From positions 28,766 through 92,765 of the forward strand of contig JAJUHC010000006.1 in NCBI GenBank assembly GCA_029268065.1: a stretch of 64,000 bases of DNA, given 5' to 3'. The DNA comes from Clostridiales bacterium (GTDB lineage Bacteria > Bacillota > Clostridia > Oscillospirales > Oscillospiraceae). Both the position numbers and the translations under genes were made by a program. The notes under the pieces were generated by a model. The model worked only from the letters and a program-made list of their open reading frames with translations. It was not told the DNA's origin and made no database searches. The first letter of the stretch is position 1; every line of letters starts with the position of its first letter. Positions 57,275 through 64,000 of the stretch are shown piece by piece.

Positions 57275-57315
57275 GGAAGGCCATACCGATCGAACGGTCG
57301 GGATGGCCTCCTTTG
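57275..57315 (+). terminator. Hairpin terminator
   Basis: GGAAGGCCATACCGA tcgaacgg TCGGGATGGCCTCC TTT. Confidence 0.65.
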
Positions 57316-57452
57316 ATGCCGTCGGCTATTTTTCACTTGGCACCGCGGCGGTCCGGCGAAAAATAGCTGATGCGCTGTGAAACGATAATATAAACAGACA
57401 AATTTCACATCCGCTACAAATTCTTGTGCTAATATGGCGTAGGGTATAATAT

Positions 57453-57575
57453 CCGCGCATGCGCCCTCTCCGAGGGCGCGCGCTCAAAACAAAGCCGTTT
57501 TGCTCCCGGGCCCTTCGGGCCGGAACCGCAAAACACGGCAACATACCATGAATTTGGAAAATTCATGGTATAATA
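57453..57575 (+). repeat. Structured tandem repeat, unit 1
   Basis: CCGCGCATGCGCCCTCTCCGAGGGCGCGCGCTCAAAACAAAGCCGTTTTGCTCCCGGGCCCTTCGGGCCGGAACCGCAAAACACGGCAACATACCATGAATTTGGAAAATTCATGGTAT... Confidence 0.92.
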
Positions 57576-57593
57576 TCCGCAGAGCGGATATTA
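57571..57593. repeat. TAATATCCGC-AGA-GCGGATATTA hairpin linking the repeat units
   Basis: Perfect 10-bp arms; related TATCCGC-AGG-GCGGATA near 41790-41811. Confidence 0.8.
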
Positions 57594-57596
57594 TAC

Positions 57597-57719
57597 CCGC
57601 GCATGCGCCCTCTCCGAGGGCGCGCGCTCAAAACAAAGCCGTTTTGCTCCCGCCCCTTCAGGACGAAACCGCAAAACACGGCAACATACCATGAATTTAT
57701 CAAATTCATGGTATATTAT
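57597..57719 (+). repeat. Structured tandem repeat, unit 2
   Basis: First ~59 nt identical to unit 1, inner loop diverged (CCGCCCCTTCAGGACGAAACC), then GCAAAACACGGCAACATACCATGAATTTATCAAATTCATGGTAT. Confidence 0.92.
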
Positions 57720-57751
57720 TAAAGGCAATTATTGCTTCTGGTGGTGGTTTT

Positions 57752-58414
57752 TTGAAACTGCTTGTTGTCGAGGATGATCGCGATACAAGCGACGGAGTCT
57801 GTGAATACTTCAGGGAAATGGGATACGAGGCATCTCCCGCCTATGACGGCATGGAGGCTCTCGAGCTTGCCGGGCGCAGTTCCTTTGACCTTATTCTGCT
57901 CGACGTTATGCTGCCGCGGCTGACCGGGCTTGCGGTTTTGCACGAGCTTCGCAAAACCAGCGACGTGCCGGTCATCATGCTCACCGCGATCGGTGACGAA
58001 TATACGCAAATCGCAAGCTTCGACGGACTGGCGGACGATTATGTCACAAAGCCATTTTCCGTAGTGCTGCTCGGAAAGCGCGTAGAGGCGCTGCTTCGGC
58101 GGGGGAAACCCAGGGACGGCCAATACATATGGCGGTACAGGGATATCGCGGTCAATTTTACAGGCTACACTGCCGAGGGTCCGGACGGCCCCGTTGAAGT
58201 CACTCCCATGGAGGTGAAGCTCCTGCGGCTTCTGGTGGAGCATAGAGGCAAGGTGATGACACGCGGGCGCATCTTGGACGAATTATGGGGGGATGACCGG
58301 CCAGTCTTTGACAGGACGGTGGATTCCCACATAAAGAACCTCCGCAAAAAGCTGAACTTGGACTGCATTGTGACTGTAACCGGCGTGGGGTACAAGCTGG
58401 AGGATGAGCGATGA
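57752..58414 (+). CDS. OmpR-family response regulator (TTG start)
   Basis: MKLLVVEDDRDTSDGVCEYFREMGYEAS...DLILLDVMLPRLTGL; DRTVDSHIKNLRKKL. Confidence 0.92.
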   Translation: MKLLVVEDDRDTSDGVCEYFREMGYEASPAYDGMEALELAGRSSFDLILLDVMLPRLTGLAVLHELRKTSDVPVIMLTAIGDEYTQIASFDGLADDYVTKPFSVVLLGKRVEALLRRGKPRDGQYIWRYRDIAVNFTGYTAEGPDGPVEVTPMEVKLLRLLVEHRGKVMTRGRILDELWGDDRPVFDRTVDSHIKNLRKKLNLDCIVTVTGVGYKLEDER

Positions 58415-59883
58415 AGTTTTTTCCGAAGACCTTTTTGTATACGCTGACTCTGCTGGTGCTGATCGCACTGCTCGCCAACGGACTCGTTTATGCTCTTATG
58501 CCAAAAGCTTATACGAGGCAGAAACAGCGCAATCTATCCGCTCAGGCGGATAAGCTTGCGCAGAAGCTTGAGAATGGAAAACAGGAGGATATCGTCAGCC
58601 TGATGGGAGACGTCGCCGCGCAGGGGCAGACAAACATCATCGTCAGGGTCGGCGAGGAAAAGTATGCGCTGATTGTATGGAGCGGCGGCGAAAAGCGGGA
58701 CAGCTCCGTTACAACCTATGTAACAATAACAAAAGGTACGGATTCGGAAAATGTCTGCTCTGTTTCGGCGCCGGGCCCGGACAGTGACAGCGGCAATGTG
58801 AGCGGCATGGTCATTACTGACAGGAGCGCGGAGCCTGCCTTGGACGGCCTGTACAGCTCAGTGCATACAATAGGAGCGACGCGCAATTTTACGATGGACG
58901 GAAGAGACGGCTCTCTTTTGTTAACCATGACCCTGGCCCCTGTCGAGGAGGCCGTAAACGTGATCGTAACGCTGATTCCGATATCAATCATCCTTTGTTT
59001 AGTGATTGCCGTCATATTTTCTCTTTTATATGCCCGCGCAATAACCCGCCCTATCAAGATGATTTCCGAAGAGACCCGGCAAATGACTGCGTTGGATCGC
59101 GACGCCAAATGCCGGATAAGCTCGAAGGACGAGTTTGGCGAGCTCGCCGACAATGTGAACGGACTGTATGAAAATCTTCTTTGCACCATAGATTTCCTTG
59201 AAGCGGAATTAAAAAAGGTCGCCGCTGCCGAAAAGTCAAAGTCTGATTTCCTGAGGGCTGCTTCTCATGAGCTGAAGACGCCCGTAACGGCGGTGAGCGT
59301 AATTATGGATAACATGATTCTGGGTGTCGGAAGGTATAAAAACTACGGCGAGTGGCTTCCCAAATGCAGGGCTCTCGTCGACAGCCTGTCTGCCAAGCTG
59401 CATGAAATACTCGAAGTGTCTAGCTTTGAGGAGATCACGGAGCCATACGCCACTCAGAGCGTGGAAGAACTCTGTTCCGAAATACTGGAGCCATACATCA
59501 TTATTGCCCGTGCCAAGGGCCTGTCAATCTTTGCCGACTGGAGCGCGTCCTTCACAATAACGGCGCCGCCGAGGCTGCTGGAAAAAGCCTTGTCCAACAT
59601 TTTTTCAAACGCTGTGCAATATACGGCGCCCGGGGGGAAGCTGTCGGTATACTGCAGGGGGAGAAGCCTTGTCGTGGAAAATGAGTGCGCGCCTATACCG
59701 GAAGACCAACTGAAAAGGCTGTTCGAACCCTTCTTCAGACCTGACGCCTCTCGAAGCCGGGAAACCGGAGGCAACGGACTCGGATTATTCATCGTGGAGA
59801 CGATTTTAAGCCGTGTAGGGCTTGATTACAGATTCGAGCCTATGTCGTCACCGGATGGCATGCGCTTTACAATAACATTTTAA
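58411..59883 (+). CDS. sensor histidine kinase
   Basis: SDFLRAASHELKTPVTAVSVIMDNM; ALSNIFSNAVQYTAPGGKLSV; GGNGLGLFIVETIL. Confidence 0.92.
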   Translation: MKFFPKTFLYTLTLLVLIALLANGLVYALMPKAYTRQKQRNLSAQADKLAQKLENGKQEDIVSLMGDVAAQGQTNIIVRVGEEKYALIVWSGGEKRDSSVTTYVTITKGTDSENVCSVSAPGPDSDSGNVSGMVITDRSAEPALDGLYSSVHTIGATRNFTMDGRDGSLLLTMTLAPVEEAVNVIVTLIPISIILCLVIAVIFSLLYARAITRPIKMISEETRQMTALDRDAKCRISSKDEFGELADNVNGLYENLLCTIDFLEAELKKVAAAEKSKSDFLRAASHELKTPVTAVSVIMDNMILGVGRYKNYGEWLPKCRALVDSLSAKLHEILEVSSFEEITEPYATQSVEELCSEILEPYIIIARAKGLSIFADWSASFTITAPPRLLEKALSNIFSNAVQYTAPGGKLSVYCRGRSLVVENECAPIPEDQLKRLFEPFFRPDASRSRETGGNGLGLFIVETILSRVGLDYRFEPMSSPDGMRFTITF

Positions 59884-59970
59884 ACTTCATATCCGCTACA
59901 CTAAGGCTCCATAATCGCTCCATTTGCCGGTCGTATGCTTTAAGCATCACCGAAGAATGGAGCTGATTTT

Positions 59971-60702
59971 TTGAAAATCGAACTGAAAAACCTGCAAAAA
60001 ACCTATAAGGACGGAAAGTCCGCTCTGAAGGGCCTTAATCTGACGCTGGCAAGCCCCAGCCTGATCGGTCTTGTCGGGCCGAACGGCGCCGGCAAAAGTA
60101 CCCTCATGAAGCTTCTAACCGCGAACCTTTTCCCCAGCTCAGGGGAAATCATTGTTGACGGCCTGCCGCTTGAAAAGCAGGAGACGCTGTTCAAATCAAG
60201 CCTCGGCTATCTGCCCCAGGAATTCGGATTGTTTGAAGATCTGACGACGCGGCAATTTCTGGACTATATGGCCGCCTTGAAATGCATTGACAAAAAAGCG
60301 GTCGAGGCCGAAATCGACAGGGTCGTTTCTCTGACGCATTTGGGGGACAAGCGCAATTCCAAAATCCGGACCCTGTCCGGCGGGCAGAAGCAGAGGGTAG
60401 GAATTGCGCAGGCTCTGCTCGGAGACCCGAAGCTCATTATCCTTGACGAGCCCACGGTGGGGCTCGATCCGGCGGAGCGGGTGGCTTTCCGCCGGCTCTT
60501 TACCGACACGGCTAAAAGCCGTCTGGTCATCCTTTCCACGCATATCATCGAGGACGTGCAATCGGCCTGCGATCATCTGATCGTGCTGAACCGCGGAGAG
60601 GTTCGTTACGCAGGCGCACCTGAAGAGCTTATGGCGCAAAATGACGCAGCCTCACTCGAGACTGCCTATATGGCGCTGATGGATGGGAGGGAGGAGGAGT
60701 GA
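59971..60702 (+). CDS. ABC transporter ATP-binding protein (TTG start)
   Basis: GLVGPNGAGKSTLMKLLTANLFPSSGEI; LSGGQKQRVGIAQALLGDPKLIILDEPTVGLDP. Confidence 0.95.
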   Translation: MKIELKNLQKTYKDGKSALKGLNLTLASPSLIGLVGPNGAGKSTLMKLLTANLFPSSGEIIVDGLPLEKQETLFKSSLGYLPQEFGLFEDLTTRQFLDYMAALKCIDKKAVEAEIDRVVSLTHLGDKRNSKIRTLSGGQKQRVGIAQALLGDPKLIILDEPTVGLDPAERVAFRRLFTDTAKSRLVILSTHIIEDVQSACDHLIVLNRGEVRYAGAPEELMAQNDAASLETAYMALMDGREEE

Positions 60703-62927
60703 CCGCAGCCGCTAAGCTCTCCCGCGAAACGCGGCGAGTTCTGGGTGAACGCCTGACCTGGATCGTCATAGCTCTGACCGCCGCTGGAGCGGTATGGTTC
60801 AGCCTGAACGGAAGCGGCAGGACCGCTTCAGATGCGTACATCATCAACGCGGCTAAAGGCAGCGCCTTTCTCGGCGCGCTTCTCTTTTCGTTGCTGTCGC
60901 TTGCCCAGCTGCACAGGGATTATAAAAACAATACGGACGCCATCGTGTTAACCTGCACCGATCCTGTTCGGCATCAGGTGCGCCGGACGCTCGCGCTTGT
61001 CGGCGTCGCGGCCGCAACAACGCTTATTATTTCACTGTTCGCGCTTCCCTTTGGAATCGTGAAAACCGGCGGTTATTTTCAGCCCGCGACCTTCCTTACG
61101 GCGTGGATACTAATTTTCTTCGGAGCGCTTGTCTTTGCCGTGCTTCTTTCCACCGGGCTTTATATGCTGACAAAGCGTGCAGAAGCGGCCTTTATCCTCA
61201 TAGCGGGCCTGATACTGCTGTCCAAAATGCTTGAAACCTGGCTTTTGCTGAATCCAAGCTATCTTTTTTATTGGGTGCAGACGACCGCCGAAAGCTTTTC
61301 AGACCTGATTACGAATCAGTTTCAAATCAATATGCTGCTTTGGAACCGCCTTTTTTGCCTGCTGGTGTCGCTCGGAGTCTGGCTGCTGGGCCTTTGTTCG
61401 TTCAGACGCTACGGACGAGGGCTGTTGGGCTCGTTTAAAGCAAACTGCCGCCGGGTATGGATACCGCTTCTGCTTGCCGTGGCTTTTTCGCTCTCGGGCG
61501 TCAGCTATGCCTTTGAACCGATATTCGATGATTCAAAACCCGCGGATCTGGGCGCTGCGATAGGCTCGAGCGGGGGCGCGTCGTCGGTCATATCCTACTC
61601 CATAAGCACCCCGAAGGTTGGAAATCCCGACCTCACGCTCAGGGACAAGAGCTTTATCCTGGAGCTATGCACAGGGCGTCAGACGCTGTCCGGAACTGCG
61701 AAGTACAGGCTGGAGAACGTTTCGGGAAACGCTCAGACACTGCCGATTCTTGTCAACACGGGGATTTTGATCGACAGTGTTCTTGTTAACGGCGTAAAGC
61801 TTAAGGCGGTTCGAGGGGAAACGGGTGAAGGCAGCTCCGCAAGCTGGAGCGTCATGCTGCCCTCCGCCGCGAAATACGAGATAGAAATCGCCTATTCAGG
61901 AAGCGTTCGCAATGACAATACGATGACTCAAAGAGCCCAATTTGGAATTGCCGAAGGCTTCATCTGGCTCCCGACGCTTGGAGTTTCACCGAAGCTGGAC
62001 ATTAATGTCGCGGAGGACAGCGATTTTTCCGGTACGCTTTTGCTGGACGAGGGTCTTGAGCCGATATTCTCCAAGGGAAAGGCAAAAAAGGTCTCGTCAG
62101 GGGAAGGCAAGGCCGAATGGAGGTATAACGGAGCCGCGGGCAGGCAGGGCGACGGCTTTTTCGCCGCGGAGTATCTGACAAAAACCTTTGAGGCCGGCGG
62201 TCTTAATATAGATTTCAAGTATTTCAGAAAGCACGACGGGGCGGTTGCCGAGATGGACGCCGTCAGCGTAATGAAGGCGGCGATCGACTACTTTACCAGG
62301 GCTTACGGTCCGCTGGTTTACAGCAAAAACCTGACTATGCTCGAGCTGCCGGCGTACTTCGCCGGAGGCTTTGCCGCCGGTAACATAAGCGCGATGGATG
62401 AGACAAGCTTCGCCGCCGAGGGCTGCCTGCCCGCGGAGTCTCTTTCGCCCGACACAGGCGGCGGGATTGACGTTTTAGTACATGAGATTGCGCATCAGTG
62501 GTGGGGGCTTGGCAGTATGCCTGTGCCGGACGGCGTTTCGAACTGGTCCGCCGAGGGCCTCACATGCTACGGAGCCTACTGCTTCATGAAGCAGTACTTT
62601 GGCGAGGAATACGCAAACGAGCGCTATATGAAGGCTTGGCAGCGCGGCTGGGACACATACAGAAACGCCTTCTACGTCAGGCACCCCGAGTATCTTTCAA
62701 AGCTGAGCGAAAAGGAAGTCTCGAACGTTATTGCTTCGTTCGTCAGCATGAAGCAGTATGACCTCATGCCGCTCATGCTGCTCAGAGGAGAAGAGGCCCT
62801 TGGCGGGACCGAGGCGTTCCGGAAAAAGCTCTCAGAGCTCTACAAAACACACATCATGAAGCCGATTACATATCAGGACTTTCTTGCCGTCACCGGACTT
62901 ACAGAGGAGGCGATAAAACTTGCGTAA
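60699..62927 (+). CDS. fusion of multi-TM ABC-permease-like region and M1-type (gluzincin) peptidase domain
   Basis: About 240 aa of hydrophobic segments, then an M1-like domain: VLVHEIAHQWWGLGSMPVPDGVSNWSAEGLTCYG (HExxHxW, then E about 18 residues later). Confidence 0.82.
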   Translation: MTAAAKLSRETRRVLGERLTWIVIALTAAGAVWFSLNGSGRTASDAYIINAAKGSAFLGALLFSLLSLAQLHRDYKNNTDAIVLTCTDPVRHQVRRTLALVGVAAATTLIISLFALPFGIVKTGGYFQPATFLTAWILIFFGALVFAVLLSTGLYMLTKRAEAAFILIAGLILLSKMLETWLLLNPSYLFYWVQTTAESFSDLITNQFQINMLLWNRLFCLLVSLGVWLLGLCSFRRYGRGLLGSFKANCRRVWIPLLLAVAFSLSGVSYAFEPIFDDSKPADLGAAIGSSGGASSVISYSISTPKVGNPDLTLRDKSFILELCTGRQTLSGTAKYRLENVSGNAQTLPILVNTGILIDSVLVNGVKLKAVRGETGEGSSASWSVMLPSAAKYEIEIAYSGSVRNDNTMTQRAQFGIAEGFIWLPTLGVSPKLDINVAEDSDFSGTLLLDEGLEPIFSKGKAKKVSSGEGKAEWRYNGAAGRQGDGFFAAEYLTKTFEAGGLNIDFKYFRKHDGAVAEMDAVSVMKAAIDYFTRAYGPLVYSKNLTMLELPAYFAGGFAAGNISAMDETSFAAEGCLPAESLSPDTGGGIDVLVHEIAHQWWGLGSMPVPDGVSNWSAEGLTCYGAYCFMKQYFGEEYANERYMKAWQRGWDTYRNAFYVRHPEYLSKLSEKEVSNVIASFVSMKQYDLMPLMLLRGEEALGGTEAFRKKLSELYKTHIMKPITYQDFLAVTGLTEEAIKLA

Positions 62928-63630
62928 GGGCACGATTTTCTATTATGAGCTTAGGAGGCTTCTGCTTGCTAAGGAATATCTTCTGCTGCTCGCGGCGACG
63001 CTGGCATACAGCTTGTCACTTTTCAGAAGCCTTGTCATATTCGGCGTGGATTTTACCGCGCCCTTCTCGGAGCGGACCTTCGCCGCATATTGCGCTTCCT
63101 TGGCCCCGTTTCTCTTCGTCCTGCTGCTCGTCCTTTGCGTAAGACAGCATAGGGCCTCCGAACGCAGGGCCGAGACAATCATCGGCGCGACTCCATTTCC
63201 GGCACGGGCTTTCCTGCTTCTGCGATACGGCGCGGTGGCCTGCGCGTTTCTGCCGGCAGTCATCCTGCCGTTTGCAGCCTGCGCGCTGCTCTATCGCCAG
63301 ATATTTGAATATACCGCAGTGGGCGGACTTCTTTGGCTCGGGGCGCAGATCCTGCTGCCGCCAACGATTCTGCTGTTCGGCGCGGCTGTTCTGCTCGGCC
63401 GCGGGAAGGCTGCGACCGTGTATGTTCAGACTGCGGCGGTGCTCATCTTAGGGGCTTTCAAAATACCGCTCCCGGCAGCCTTGGACATCTTCGGAGCCTC
63501 GGCCGTAGTGCCCGGCAATGGGGCAATAGCTCCCTCCTTCGTCGCCGGACGCGTCGCTTTTTCAGCGATCGGAATTGCATTCATCATCGTTTCACTTAAA
63601 AAGGGCAGATTTTATCTTGATGAAAGCTGA
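62920..63630 (+). CDS. multi-TM protein, putative ABC-2-like permease partner
   Basis: MRKGTIFYYELRRLLLAKEYLLLLAATLAYSLSLFRS...; six or so hydrophobic segments; 8-nt overlap with the previous gene. Confidence 0.65.
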   Translation: MRKGTIFYYELRRLLLAKEYLLLLAATLAYSLSLFRSLVIFGVDFTAPFSERTFAAYCASLAPFLFVLLLVLCVRQHRASERRAETIIGATPFPARAFLLLRYGAVACAFLPAVILPFAACALLYRQIFEYTAVGGLLWLGAQILLPPTILLFGAAVLLGRGKAATVYVQTAAVLILGAFKIPLPAALDIFGASAVVPGNGAIAPSFVAGRVAFSAIGIAFIIVSLKKGRFYLDES

Positions 63631-63702
63631 GGAAAGCCAATATCGCAAAAAAACGTGTTTCGATCTCTCGGTTGGCTCTAAATAATACAAAAAAGAGAAA
63701 AA

Positions 63703-63736
63703 GGGGCTGTAGCAATTTTTGTTTTGCAACAGCCCC
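63703..63736 (-). terminator. Hairpin terminator (T-run on minus strand)
   Basis: Minus strand GGGGCTGTTGCAAAACAAAAATTGCTACAGCCCC followed by TTTTTCTCTTTTTT. Confidence 0.55.
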
Positions 63737-63960
63737 ACCGGTTCACAGCGCCCGGTACCGCCGGACGCAAGCGGTTTTTGCATGAGTTCGGTCACGAAAT
63801 TTCAGGTGGCTGTAAAATTGGTAAGGTACACCTTTGAGGTGAACGTAATAGAAAAATAATGGCGGATATACAATACAAGTGCAACACAAAAAAGAAGTGA
63901 CTCAAAGCTCATGATCCTTTAAACTGGTGTTTGTGGACAACTCAGAAAGGAAATGAAGCA

Positions 63961-64000
63961 ATGAGTCACTACAAACATCTTAGCATAGAAGAGCGAGAAA
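63961..64000 (+). mobile_element. start of IS30-family transposase gene (truncated by window end)
   Basis: ATGAGTCACTACAAACATCTTAGCATAGAAGAGCGAGAA = MSHYKHLSIEERE, characteristic IS30 transposase N-terminus. Confidence 0.7.

Noticed and set aside
57500-57694. 64-aa ORF in the tandem repeat region, ending ...NKAVLLPPLQDETAKHGNIP
   Set aside because: Its similarity to the tail of the 49035..49241 ORF (SKAVLLPALRAGTAKHGITP) is explained by the shared DNA repeat; nonsynonymous changes and conserved stems argue for structure rather than protein coding.

Overview
The window is a 64 kb chromosomal segment with the gene content of an anaerobic, probably spore-forming Clostridia-type Firmicute. This rests on gene content only, and the species is not identified. 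Most of it is ordinary chromosome: T-box trpBA, a hemZ/dtd/relA/recJ cluster, lepA, a cobalamin-riboswitch cbiMNQO-cbiX operon, rplM-rpsI, a TPP-riboswitch thiamin salvage operon, a cwlJ/gerQ-like spore module, two two-component systems and an IS30-type element starting at the right edge. I saw no rRNA, no CRISPR array and no convincing tRNA. The observations most worth a second look are: (i) a family of re-used, structured hairpin modules in intergenic DNA (about 44.0, 49.0, 49.7-49.9 and 57.45-57.72 kb), including a ~144-bp tandem repeat in front of a two-component/ABC/M1-peptidase-like operon; (ii) a glycyl radical enzyme with no activase next to it, an unusual active-site Cys context (TGCLDANVPG) and an unannotated 41-aa Cys-rich ORF just upstream; (iii) a terminator-like hairpin inside the first codons of cbiM that repeats the Shine-Dalgarno 9-mer, suggesting an SD/terminator switch below the B12 riboswitch; (iv) a divergent type IIA topoisomerase pair; (v) two proteins that look like catalytically dead enzymes: a transglutaminase fold with Ser in place of Cys, and a NodB-like fold lacking its metal motifs. 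All family calls come from reading the translated sequence. No database search was run.
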